This document shows, one piece after another, positions 21,501 through 30,059 of a DNA stretch of 64,000 nucleotides. The first letter of the stretch is position 1; each line of letters starts with the position of its first letter. Below the pieces are notes generated by a model. That model ran no database searches, was not told the DNA's origin, and saw only the letters and a list, made by a program, of their open reading frames with translations. A program made the position numbers and the translations under genes. Location of the stretch: positions 2,091,121 through 2,155,120 of the forward strand of contig NZ_QRGP01000001.1 of assembly GCF_003367235.1 (NCBI RefSeq). Reading direction: 5' to 3'. This DNA is from Sphingorhabdus pulchriflava (GTDB lineage: Bacteria; Pseudomonadota; Alphaproteobacteria; Sphingomonadales; Sphingomonadaceae).

Positions 21501-23176
21501 TCGTGGATATAGGCAATATCGTCCAACGCGGTCGGCACCTGCTCGATCACGTTGAAGCCGAAATTTTCGAGCACCGGCACAATGTCAGACAACGGCATCG
21601 CCCCACCGGCATTGTACACTTTCAGGCTGAGCGTGCTGTCGTCCTTATCTTTATCGGATATCAGGCGCGAGACGCGGCTATGGTCGCGTTCCATCGCCAG
21701 CAGGCCGATCATGTCCTGCGCCGCTTCGGTAACCGGATAGGCCATGCGGTGCGATTGCGGGAAGGCAGCGGCGTAGCGTTCCATCAGCGCAGCGGCTCGC
21801 TTTTCGTCTGTTACGCGTGCCAGCTCCGCCTCTACGGCAGGCTCCCAACCGCGGACCATCAACTGGAGACGTCGGTCTAGCGCGGCCTCGTCGATATCAA
21901 CATTGCGGTCTTCAAGGTCGAGCAGGTAACGCAACAGACCGATCCCGCCATCCTCAAGCCCAATCGACCAGCCGAGCACGCTTGCACCCTTGGTCTCGGT
22001 CAGCATCGCCTCAATGGCACGACGCAGCCCGGTCGAAATCTCGTCGCGCGGCAGCCAGACGAAAACAAACACATGCCGCCCTAACGCAGAACGCACCGCA
22101 AGCAGCTTGGGCCGAGGCCGGTCGGTCAGCGACATGGCAGTCAGCGTCACCCGCTCCAGATCGGCGCGGCTGAACGACACCAGCAGGTCGTGCGGCAGCG
22201 AGGTCAGTGCATGCGACATCGCCTTGCCCGCATGGCCCGACGGGTCAAACCCATATCGGGTGAGCAAATCGGAAAGCTGGGTGCGCAGCAGCGGAATACG
22301 CTCCGGCGGGGTCGCGAGCGCGTTGCTCGTCCACAGGCCACCGGTTACGCCCAGCCCCTTGATCTTGTCGCCATCGCGGACCGGCACGACCAAGATGTCG
22401 AGCTGTACCGCACGGTGGACGGTCGACACCCGGCTCGATTTCAGTATCAAAGGCGCCTGCCCGCCTTCCGCAAAATAGGCGCGGGCGCGGGTTATACTTT
22501 CCTCTGAAAGCAATGCGGTTTCGCTTGACCGGGCCAGCCCCAGACGCGCCTCTCGCACGCCGTCCCCGATAATGCGTTCATGTGCCAGCACAGTCATCGC
22601 GCCGTCCATGAACCAGCGCATCAACGCCGCCCCTTCGCCCTCGGGCAGGCTGTCGGCATCTTCAGACATCGCCCCCTGCATCTTGCGCCAGTCAGTCACC
22701 GCGCAGCGCACATCCTCCAGCACGGCAGCAAGACTGTCCGCCAACGCGCGCCGTTCCTTCGCATCGATGCGCGAAGTCTCGACATAGATGAAGCTCTCGC
22801 GCTTACCCGTCGATCCGCGCTGCTCGCTGAGCGCGGTCAGAGTGCCCGAGGCATCACGTTCGACATCGACCACCGGATGGATCAGCCGCTCAATGGCGAC
22901 ATTGGCCGAGGCGAGAGCAGCCGCAACCGAATCCACAAGGAAGGGCATGTCGTCATTGATCAGCGCCACACGCATCGCCAGACGACCGCTGGCATCGGCA
23001 AATGTGTCGACCGCGACTTTGGACTTGCCGCTTGTCCGTTTCGCCGCTGTCGCCAGCATGAATTCGACCGCCTGCGCCTGTGCATCCTTGCCGAAACCGT
23101 CAATCTCACCGGGCAAGGTACGCGCCAATATTGCTGCCAGCAGGGGTTTCGCCAATTTGGGGTCGGCACTTGCCAT
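18542..23176 (-). CDS. gdhB: NAD-specific glutamate dehydrogenase, large (about 180 kDa) type
   Basis: A 1544-residue protein, the size of the L-180 class of bacterial NAD-glutamate dehydrogenases. A long N-terminal region with ACT-like segments precedes the catalytic core, where [21 protein letters not shown], the PTGAKGGFY stretch and [11 protein letters not shown]-like motifs are seen (here [16 protein letters not shown]). It deaminates glutamate to 2-oxoglutarate and feeds amino-acid carbon into the TCA cycle. It faces a divergent symporter gene across about 200 bases, which may import its substrate. The assignment rests on length and core motifs together. Confidence 0.94.
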   Translation of the reverse strand: [1544 protein letters not shown]

Positions 23177-23372
23177 GTCTAATCGCTCCGCGTCGTTTCA
23201 GGGCTTTTCACCCTATTTGATTTTCCTTGCCTATGCCCCCGTTGGAACGGCCAAACAACCAGATAGTTGCGTTTGAAACGAAATTTACGCTGCGGAAACG
23301 GATGCGCTTGCCGTGCCGTTACCGCTCGGTTACCACAGCTAAAGAACAGACCAAGATTAAGGGGAAGCATAA

Positions 23373-24713
23373 ATGGATCGCCGACTGACATGGTACATCC
23401 TTGCTGGGATGATCCTGGGCGTGGTTGTCGGCTATGCCGTTCATATCGGTATAGCGCAGGACAATGTCTGGTTCGAATATGCGACCAAGACATTCAAGCT
23501 GCTGTCGGATATCTTCCTCAACCTGATCAAGCTGCTCGTCGCGCCCTTGATCCTGTCGACCATCGTCGTCGGGATTGCGCATATGGGGGACAGTTCGGCG
23601 CTGGGCCGTATCGGTTTCCGCGCGATCAGCTGGTTCATTATCGCCAGCTTCATATCGATCGGCCTCGGCCTGTTGATGGTCAATGTCTTCCAGCCCGGCG
23701 TCGGTGCGCCAGTGGATACAGTCGCCGCAGCGGCGCAGAATATCGGCGAGGTGAAGAAGCTCGATTTCTGGGAATTCATACTCTCGATCTTCCCCAAAAA
23801 CGCCTTCGAGGCGATGGCGACCAACAACATCCTTCAGATATTGGTGTTTTCACTTTTCGCAGGCGTCGCGCTGTCGGCGCTAGGCGAAAAGGGTGCGCCA
23901 TTGGTCCGCGGTGCCGATGCGCTCGCCGAAATGATGTTGCAGATCACCCATTATGTGATGCGTTTTGCTCCGTTCGCCGTCTTTGGCGCTCTGGCCAAGG
24001 TGGTGGCAACCAGTGGCTTGGCCATCCTTGGCACTTATCTGGAACTGGTCGTCGAATTCTATCTGTCGCTGTCGATCCTGTGGGTCATCCTGCTGTCGCT
24101 CGGCGCGATTTTCCTGGGACGGCGGATATGGACGCTGATCCGCTATATCCGCGAACCGATGCTGATCGCTTTCTCGACAGCCTCGTCCGAGGCTGCCCTT
24201 CCCAAGCTGTTCGAACAGCTTGATCGCTTCGGCGTGCCGCGCCGGATTTCCGGCTTCATGCTGCCGCTGGGTTACAGCTTCAATCTCGACGGCTCGATGA
24301 TGTATATGAGCTTTGCGACAATCTTCATCGCCCAAGCTTATGGCATGGACCTGTCAATCGGCACGCAGATCCTTATCCTGCTGACGCTGATGATTTCCTC
24401 CAAGGGCGTGGCCGCCGTGCCGCGCGCCTCGCTCGTCGTCATCACCGGCACGCTTGCCATGTTCGATTTGCCGGTCGAGGGCGTTGCCCTGATCCTTGCT
24501 ATCGACCAATTCCTAGACATGGGCCGCACCGCGACCAATGTTGTCGGCAATGCGGTTGCGACCTCTGTTATCACCAAATGGGAGGGCATGCTGGAGGTCG
24601 AGGAACCCGAATTCATCGAACCACCCCATGCCCCGTCGCACACTGTCGCGGGTGGCAAGGCCGGCCTGGAATTGGCTGAAGATATGGTCGAGGATCAGCG
24701 GACGAAGACGTAA
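23373..24713 (+). CDS. Dicarboxylate/amino acid:cation symporter (DAACS family)
   Basis: A 446-residue inner-membrane protein with about eight hydrophobic segments. SLGYSFNLDGSMMYM-like and SSKGVAAVPRASLVV segments correspond to the re-entrant loop and substrate-binding motifs (NLDG, SKGxAxVP) of GltP/DctA-type sodium- or proton-coupled glutamate, aspartate and C4-dicarboxylate carriers. AAGGGGAAGC precedes ATG 23373. Divergent from the glutamate dehydrogenase gene, so glutamate or aspartate uptake is a reasonable guess. The last 40 residues are acidic and probably cytoplasmic. Its TAA abuts the stop of the convergent kynureninase gene with no base between. Confidence 0.9.
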   Translation: MDRRLTWYILAGMILGVVVGYAVHIGIAQDNVWFEYATKTFKLLSDIFLNLIKLLVAPLILSTIVVGIAHMGDSSALGRIGFRAISWFIIASFISIGLGLLMVNVFQPGVGAPVDTVAAAAQNIGEVKKLDFWEFILSIFPKNAFEAMATNNILQILVFSLFAGVALSALGEKGAPLVRGADALAEMMLQITHYVMRFAPFAVFGALAKVVATSGLAILGTYLELVVEFYLSLSILWVILLSLGAIFLGRRIWTLIRYIREPMLIAFSTASSEAALPKLFEQLDRFGVPRRISGFMLPLGYSFNLDGSMMYMSFATIFIAQAYGMDLSIGTQILILLTLMISSKGVAAVPRASLVVITGTLAMFDLPVEGVALILAIDQFLDMGRTATNVVGNAVATSVITKWEGMLEVEEPEFIEPPHAPSHTVAGGKAGLELAEDMVEDQRTKT

Positions 24714-25832
24714 TCAGATGCTTCGCAGGATATCGACCAACCGGTCCACATCCTGCGCATCCTGATAGATTCCGAAACCGATGCGCAGCACATCACCGCG
24801 CACGTCGGTGATGACATTATTTGCCTCCAGTTTGGCGTGCAAAGACGGTGCCCCTTGTCCGCGATAGGCGAGGAAGCGGGCATGTGGACCACTATCGAGC
24901 GGATTGAGCAATTCGAAACCGGACATTGCAGCAGCGCCAACAAAGCGAAGTTGCAACGCCTCGACATGAGCCGAGATTTTGCCCGTCGTCAGTTCTTCCG
25001 CATCGAGCGTCCGGCGCACGGCATTGAAGCGGTACAGCCCCGAGGCATCAAATGTACTGCCCAGAAACCGCCCGCCATCCTGCGCATAACCGACCGCGCC
25101 GGGCGGAAGAGCAAGATCTTCAAACGCGGCATACCAGCCCGTTACTACCGGCCTCGGTGCGAACCCGGGCGGTGCGTGGAGGAAGCATATCCCTTCCCCC
25201 GCCATCGCATATTTGTACCCGCCGGAGACATAGAAGATGCGGTTGGCGACGGCGGACAAATCGGTCTCGATCGCCATAAAGCCATGATAGCCATCAACCA
25301 CCACCCACGGCCCGTCGGGCTTGGCCAGAGCTGCCAACCGTTCAAGGTCACCTATGATCGCGCCGGAGTTGAACAGCACCTGGCTGGCAAAAATCAGATC
25401 GACCCCGCCGGCCTCCGCCGTGGCAACCAGTTCATCTGCAGGCGCATTGACCAGCACCGCCTCCCCAGCCTCTACCCAGCGCGCCATCTGGCGGCGGAAG
25501 CTGTGGAACTCGCCATCGGTAGCGAGCACACGCACCGGTCGTTTCGAAATCGCGGAAAAAATGCGAACAAGGAAATCGTGCGTGTTGGGCGAAAAAGCGA
25601 TGGTTGAGGGATCGGGCAGCTTCAGCTCACGGGCAATATGGCCCTGCGTTTCTTCCCACACCGGCCCCATGATGCGGCCCCATTTCAGATCGGCAAGCTG
25701 CGCTGCATCCTCCCAAGCCTCGACCTGCGCATCATAGCTGGCGTCTGGCCAGAGGTGGTGGCTGTGCGCAGCAAAATGCAGGCGGTCGGGATTGGCCGAA
25801 AGTGCGCGTGAGAAGAGGTGCTTGAAGCTCAA
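24714..25832 (-). CDS. kynU: Kynureninase-like PLP-dependent enzyme
   Basis: A fold-type I PLP enzyme of about 372 residues. The cofactor lysine is in SGGYKYAMAGEG (about residue 207), with the PLP-ring aspartate in VVVDGYHG and an N-terminal HFAAHSHHLWPD motif seen in class V aminotransferase-like kynureninases. It would cleave kynurenine to anthranilate and alanine. Two starts are possible: TTG 25832, with GAGGA seven bases before it and a TTGA overlap with the upstream stop, or GTG 25853. The gene follows tryptophan 2,3-dioxygenase directly, which supports the kynurenine call, although it is somewhat short for a kynureninase and another class V activity is possible. Confidence 0.8.
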   Translation of the reverse strand: MSFKHLFSRALSANPDRLHFAAHSHHLWPDASYDAQVEAWEDAAQLADLKWGRIMGPVWEETQGHIARELKLPDPSTIAFSPNTHDFLVRIFSAISKRPVRVLATDGEFHSFRRQMARWVEAGEAVLVNAPADELVATAEAGGVDLIFASQVLFNSGAIIGDLERLAALAKPDGPWVVVDGYHGFMAIETDLSAVANRIFYVSGGYKYAMAGEGICFLHAPPGFAPRPVVTGWYAAFEDLALPPGAVGYAQDGGRFLGSTFDASGLYRFNAVRRTLDAEELTTGKISAHVEALQLRFVGAAAMSGFELLNPLDSGPHARFLAYRGQGAPSLHAKLEANNVITDVRGDVLRIGFGIYQDAQDVDRLVDILRSI

Positions 25833-26617
25833 AGCTGCGTCCTCAGCGACCACAGCTCTGGAAAAGCGCGTTTTGCCAGAGTGGCTTGCAAATAGCTCAC
25901 CCCCGCCGTGCCCCCGGTACCGCGCTTGCCGCCAATAACGCGTTCGACAGTAATCACGTGCTTGTGCCGCCAGGTGGCCATCGCATCGTCAAGATCGACC
26001 AGCTTCTCGGCGAGCTGGTACAATTCCCAATAGCGTTCCGGTTCGCGATAGACAGTCAGGAAAGCAGTCTCGACGGTGGGGTTTGCAACATAAGGCTGGC
26101 TGAAATCACGACCCAGCACTTCGCCCGGTATCGGCAATCCGGCACGCGCCGCAGCGGCAAGGGCATCGTCCCAGATACTCGGCGTTTGCAAGGCCTCACG
26201 CATCGCCGCCTGTGCTTCCGGACGATCCTCCTGATATTTCAGAAAACCGCCATCTTTCAGGCCCAGCATATATTCAACCGTGCGAAACTGGTCTGACTGG
26301 AAACCCGAACTGGGCCCCAGCACATGGCGGAACCGCGTATAGTCCGAGGGCGTCATTGTTGAGAGAACATCCCAGCTTAGCGTCATAACCGCCTGGATTC
26401 GACTGACCCTTGCCAGCGCCTTATAGGCTGGTACCAGCGCATCGGCCTGCACCTGCGCCTTGGCCAATTTCATCTCGCGAATGATCTGCTTTAGCCACAA
26501 TTCCTTTGTCTGGTGGATGATGATGAACAGCATCTCGTCATCCAGTTCGGATTGTGGATGCTGGCAGGCGAGCAGATCGTCGAGTGCCAGATAGCGGGCA
26601 TAAGTCATGTCGGTCAT
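25829..26617 (-). CDS. kynA: Tryptophan 2,3-dioxygenase
   Basis: A 262-residue haem enzyme of usual bacterial length. FIIIHQTKELWLKQ near the N-terminus carries the active-site histidine, HVLGPSSGFQSDQFR lies in the middle, and WRHKHVITVERVIGGKRGTGGT carries the haem-ligand histidine. It opens the indole ring of L-tryptophan to N-formylkynurenine. ATG 26617 is chosen; the frame extends to a TTG at 26638. The kynureninase gene follows with overlap and a TetR gene precedes by about 40 bases on the same strand, so the three are probably one transcript. No formamidase gene is adjacent. Confidence 0.95.
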   Translation of the reverse strand: MTDMTYARYLALDDLLACQHPQSELDDEMLFIIIHQTKELWLKQIIREMKLAKAQVQADALVPAYKALARVSRIQAVMTLSWDVLSTMTPSDYTRFRHVLGPSSGFQSDQFRTVEYMLGLKDGGFLKYQEDRPEAQAAMREALQTPSIWDDALAAAARAGLPIPGEVLGRDFSQPYVANPTVETAFLTVYREPERYWELYQLAEKLVDLDDAMATWRHKHVITVERVIGGKRGTGGTAGVSYLQATLAKRAFPELWSLRTQL

Positions 26618-26658
26618 GCTCGACCGATACAGTTTCAATTGATACTAGGCTAGCCCAG

Positions 26659-27252
26659 TCAGCCTAGCAAAGCATCGAGCCATTTCTCGACCAGCACTCC
26701 CGCTTCCGCGCGGCTGAACGGGGCATCTCCCAAGCTGAGTTCCAGCCAAAGGCCGTCGACCAGCGCCGTCAGTGCAACCGCCGTCAACCGGTGGTCGCCC
26801 GGCTGGCAATCAGAAATCAGGGTTTCCAGATCAGCGCGATAATCGCGGTAGATTTGCCCATGCAGTTTCGAAATCTGCGCATCGGTCTTGGTAAGCGCCC
26901 AGAAGGCGAGCCAGGTGGCGAGCAGTTCGGGATCGGCGATCGGTGGGACGAAGCTGGCGGTGAGATAAGCGAGCAATCGATCGCGCGGGGTTTGCGGTGC
27001 GTCAGCAACAGCTTCGGCGAGCGCTGCCTGCACCCTATCGCCCGTCCAGCGATAGGTTGCGGCGATTAACGCATCGATGCCGTCATAATAATGGCGGAGC
27101 AGACCGGGGGACACCCCAGCTTCGGTACAGATCACACGAACCGACGTCCCCTGCACACCGTTTTTGGCGAGTGACGCAGCACAGGCTGCGATGAGCGCGT
27201 CGCGTCGGGTATCGGCACTTTCGCGTGTGAAGGGACTGCGGATGGCTTGCAT
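26659..27252 (-). CDS. TetR family regulator, BetI-like
   Basis: A 197-residue regulator with an N-terminal helix-turn-helix (ALIAACAASLAKNGVQGTSV, then ICTEAGVSPGLLRHYYDG at about residues 42-59) in the BetI style. ATG 27252 is used. A perfect 9-base palindrome begins two bases upstream of this codon and sits in the divergent gap shared with the Rieske oxygenase gene. It is followed by tryptophan dioxygenase and kynureninase on its own strand. I infer that it senses tryptophan, kynurenine or a related compound and controls both directions; the BetI resemblance does not by itself mean choline. Confidence 0.87.
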   Translation of the reverse strand: MQAIRSPFTRESADTRRDALIAACAASLAKNGVQGTSVRVICTEAGVSPGLLRHYYDGIDALIAATYRWTGDRVQAALAEAVADAPQTPRDRLLAYLTASFVPPIADPELLATWLAFWALTKTDAQISKLHGQIYRDYRADLETLISDCQPGDHRLTAVALTALVDGLWLELSLGDAPFSRAEAGVLVEKWLDALLG

Positions 27253-27253
27253 A

Positions 27254-27275
27254 TTGTTATACACTCGTATAACAA
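27254..27275. promoter_or_regulatory. Perfect palindrome, candidate operator for the divergent TetR and Rieske units
   Basis: TTGTTATAC (27254-27262) and GTATAACAA (27267-27275) are perfect 9-base inverted arms around ACTC. The site occupies the whole space before the TetR start (27252) and ends 10 bases before the oxygenase start (27286). Each arm contains a -10-like TATAAC, so bound repressor would block both promoters. The TetR message would be nearly leaderless. Confidence 0.7.
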
Positions 27276-27285
27276 CTGCTGCGTC

Positions 27286-28449
27286 ATGGCAAGCATAAGC
27301 AAACTAACATCAGTTCAGGACCCTCTGGATGGCTGGAGCCTTCCGGCTTGGACCTATAACGACCCCGAGTTCGCGGCACTCGAAATCGACCGCATTTTCC
27401 GCCCCGGATGGCAAGTTGTCTGCCATGTCTCCGATGTGCCCAATGCAGGCGACTGGCACAGCCTCGATTATGTCGGCGAAAGCGTGATCGTGGTGCGCGG
27501 GGCGGACCAGCAACTGCGCGCCTTCACCAATGTCTGCCGTCACCGCGGCAGCCGCATCGTCGATGGATCGAGCGGCTGCGCGAAAAAGCTTGTCTGCCCG
27601 TACCATGCCTGGACCTATGACCTTGACGGCCGCCTGACGGGTGTTCCCGACAGCGCCTCCTACCCCACGCTCGACAAGAGCAAGGCGGGGCTGGTCCCGG
27701 TCGATATGGAAATCTGGCGCGGTTTCATCTTCGTCCGCCTCGAAAGCGGCGGCCCCTCGGTCGCGGAAATGATGGCGCCTTATGAAGATCAGGTCGCGCC
27801 CTACCGCTTCGAAGAATTAAAGGCACTGGGCCGCGTCACCATGCGCCCGCGCGACGTGAACTGGAAGAATGTCGGCGACAATTATTCGGATGGTCTGCAC
27901 ATCCCGGTCGCACATCCCGGCCTCACACGCCTGTTTGGCAAAAGCTATGGCGTGGAGGCCGAGCCCCACGTCGACCGCATGTGGGGCGACCTTGTGGACC
28001 GGCCATCAAACAACTGGTCCGAACGCGCTTATCAAAATCTGCTGCCTTCGGTGCCTCATTTGCCAGAGGCGAACCAAAAGCGCTGGCTCTATTTCAAACT
28101 ATGGCCCTCGGTCGCGTTCGACATCTATCCCGATCAGGTCGATTTCATGCAGTGGCTGCCAACTGGGCCGACCACCTGCCTGATCCGTGAAATCAGCTAT
28201 GTCTTTGACGACGATCGCCGCGAAATGAAGGCCGCGCGCTACCTCAACTGGCGCATCAACCGTCAGGTCAATGCTGAGGACACCGCGCTGATCACGCGCG
28301 TGCAAGAGGGCATGGCGAGCCGCACATTCTCGATGGGCCCGCTGTCTGACAAGGAAGTCTGCCTCAAAAGCTTTTGCGCGCGGATCCGTGACCTAATCCC
28401 TGAAGCCCGCCTCGAACAACGCCCCGCGCCGGGCTGGAGCAACAAATGA
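27286..28449 (+). CDS. Rieske aromatic-ring-hydroxylating oxygenase, alpha subunit
   Basis: A 387-residue oxygenase component. The Rieske [2Fe-2S] ligands are Cys84/His86 (CRH) and Cys104/His107 (CPYH). The catalytic domain has the D-x2-H-x4-H mononuclear iron motif at Asp202, His205 and His210 (SDGLHIPVAH). No beta subunit or reductase gene is nearby, so it is probably an alpha-only enzyme with partners encoded elsewhere, as in betaine/carnitine demethylases and some ring hydroxylases. It shares the palindromic control site with the TetR-kynA-kynU unit and overlaps the next flavoprotein gene by four bases. The substrate is unknown; a tryptophan- or amine-derived compound is inferred. Confidence 0.88.
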   Translation: MASISKLTSVQDPLDGWSLPAWTYNDPEFAALEIDRIFRPGWQVVCHVSDVPNAGDWHSLDYVGESVIVVRGADQQLRAFTNVCRHRGSRIVDGSSGCAKKLVCPYHAWTYDLDGRLTGVPDSASYPTLDKSKAGLVPVDMEIWRGFIFVRLESGGPSVAEMMAPYEDQVAPYRFEELKALGRVTMRPRDVNWKNVGDNYSDGLHIPVAHPGLTRLFGKSYGVEAEPHVDRMWGDLVDRPSNNWSERAYQNLLPSVPHLPEANQKRWLYFKLWPSVAFDIYPDQVDFMQWLPTGPTTCLIREISYVFDDDRREMKAARYLNWRINRQVNAEDTALITRVQEGMASRTFSMGPLSDKEVCLKSFCARIRDLIPEARLEQRPAPGWSNK

Positions 28450-30059
28450 CCCAAAAATATGATGCCGTAATCATTGGCGGCGGCCACAACGGCCTTGTCT
28501 GCGCATTCTATCTTGCCCGCGCGGGCATGAAAGTGCGCATCGTCGAGCGCCGCGATGTTGTCGGTGGCGCAGCGGTGACCGAGGAATTCCACCCCGGTTT
28601 CCGCAACAGCGTCGCAAGCTACACTGTCAGCCTGCTGCAGCCCAAGGTCATCGCCGACATGCGCCTCGCCGACCATGGTTATCGCGTGATCGAGCGCCCG
28701 ATCAGCAACTTCCTGCCGCAGGAAGATGGTGGCTATCTAAAGCTGGGTGGCGGGCTTGAACGCACCCAGGCCGAATTTGCCCGTTTTTCCGAACATGACG
28801 CGGCTGTTCTGCCGGATTATTATGACATGCTCGAAGGCGTGGCCGATGTGCTGCGCGACCTGGCGCTCAAATCGCCGCCCAATGTCGGCGAAGGCCTGAA
28901 AACGCTGTTCGACGGTGCGCGGCAGGGCATGGGGCTCGCCCGCCTGACGCTGTCGCAGCAACGCGATGTGCTTGACCTGTTTGTCAAATCCGCCCGCACC
29001 TTCCTCGATAGCTGGTTCGAAAGCGAAGCGGTTAAAGCCGCGTTCGGATTCGATGCCGTAGTCGGCAACTATGCCAGCCCCGACACACCGGGCAGCGCCT
29101 ATGTCCTCCTCCACCACGTCTTCGGCGAAGTGAATGGCAAGAAAGGTGCCTGGGGCCATAGCGTCGGCGGGATGGGTAAGATCACCCAGATCATGGCCAA
29201 GGTGTGCCGCGAACATGGCGTCGAAATCAGCCTTGAAAGCCCGGTCTCGCGCGTCTTGGCCGATGGCGGTAAGGTCGCTGGCGTGCGCCTGGAGAGCGGC
29301 GAGGAAGTGATTGCCGACCGTGTGATTTCGAATGTCGGGCCGAAACTGCTGTACGAACGGATGTTCGACGAGAGCGACCTGCAGCCGGAATTCAAACGCC
29401 GCATAAAGGGTTTCAAGGCAGGCAGCGGCACATTCCGCATGAATGTCGCTTTGTCCGAATTGCCCAAATTCACGTGCCTGCCCGAGGCTGGCGAGCATCA
29501 CCAGTCGGGCATCATCATCGCGCCGACGCTCGATTATATGGACGAGGCGTTCCTCGATGCGAAACGCTATGGCTGGTCGAAAAAGCCGATTGTCGAGATG
29601 CTTATCCCATCCACCGTCGACGACAGTCTGGCCCCCGAAGGCCAGCATGTCGCGTCGCTGTTTTGCCAGCAATTTGCACCCGAACTGCCAAATGGTCGCG
29701 ATTGGGATGCCGAGGAAGGCAAGGCCGCCGATACAATCATCGACACAGTCGAAGCCTATGCCCCCGGCTTCCGCGCCTCAATCCTCGGCCGCCAGATCCT
29801 CAGCCCCAAGGGGCTTGAGCGCAAATTCGGCCTTGTCGGTGGCGACATCATGCACGGCAATATGAGCCTCGACCAGCTCTGGTCGGCACGGCCTGTGCTG
29901 GGCAACGGCAGCTACCGCGGACCACTCAAGGGGCTGTATATGTGTGGCGCGGGAACGCATCCGGGCGGCGGTGTGACCGGTGCCCCGGGGCATAATTGCG
30001 CTCAGGAGGTGCTGGCAGACAGGTCGTTCTTGGGCAGGCTCCGCCGGGTCCACCAGTAA
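28446..30059 (+). CDS. NAD(P)/FAD-dependent oxidoreductase of the phytoene-desaturase/PYROXD2 type
   Basis: A 537-residue flavoprotein with GGGHNG at residues 11-16 and the ERRDVVGGAAVTEEF continuation typical of phytoene-desaturase-like amine oxidoreductases; the C-terminus has CGAGTHPGGGVTGAPGHN, the flavin-contacting end of that family. No carotenoid gene is close, so carotenoid desaturation is unlikely. It is translationally coupled (ATGA) to the Rieske oxygenase gene, which suggests that the two act in one pathway. Its 3' end overlaps the convergent permease gene by 58 bases. Confidence 0.8.
   Translation: MTQKYDAVIIGGGHNGLVCAFYLARAGMKVRIVERRDVVGGAAVTEEFHPGFRNSVASYTVSLLQPKVIADMRLADHGYRVIERPISNFLPQEDGGYLKLGGGLERTQAEFARFSEHDAAVLPDYYDMLEGVADVLRDLALKSPPNVGEGLKTLFDGARQGMGLARLTLSQQRDVLDLFVKSARTFLDSWFESEAVKAAFGFDAVVGNYASPDTPGSAYVLLHHVFGEVNGKKGAWGHSVGGMGKITQIMAKVCREHGVEISLESPVSRVLADGGKVAGVRLESGEEVIADRVISNVGPKLLYERMFDESDLQPEFKRRIKGFKAGSGTFRMNVALSELPKFTCLPEAGEHHQSGIIIAPTLDYMDEAFLDAKRYGWSKKPIVEMLIPSTVDDSLAPEGQHVASLFCQQFAPELPNGRDWDAEEGKAADTIIDTVEAYAPGFRASILGRQILSPKGLERKFGLVGGDIMHGNMSLDQLWSARPVLGNGSYRGPLKGLYMCGAGTHPGGGVTGAPGHNCAQEVLADRSFLGRLRRVHQ

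Noticed and set aside
23267..24223. Overlapping frame of 318 codons on the symporter strand
   Set aside because: It is out of frame with the symporter, which has the membrane-protein pattern and family motifs.
28446..30059. Phytoene desaturase of carotenoid synthesis
   Set aside because: No crtB, crtE or crtY gene is near; the gene is coupled to a Rieske oxygenase, and the family includes many non-carotenoid oxidoreductases.
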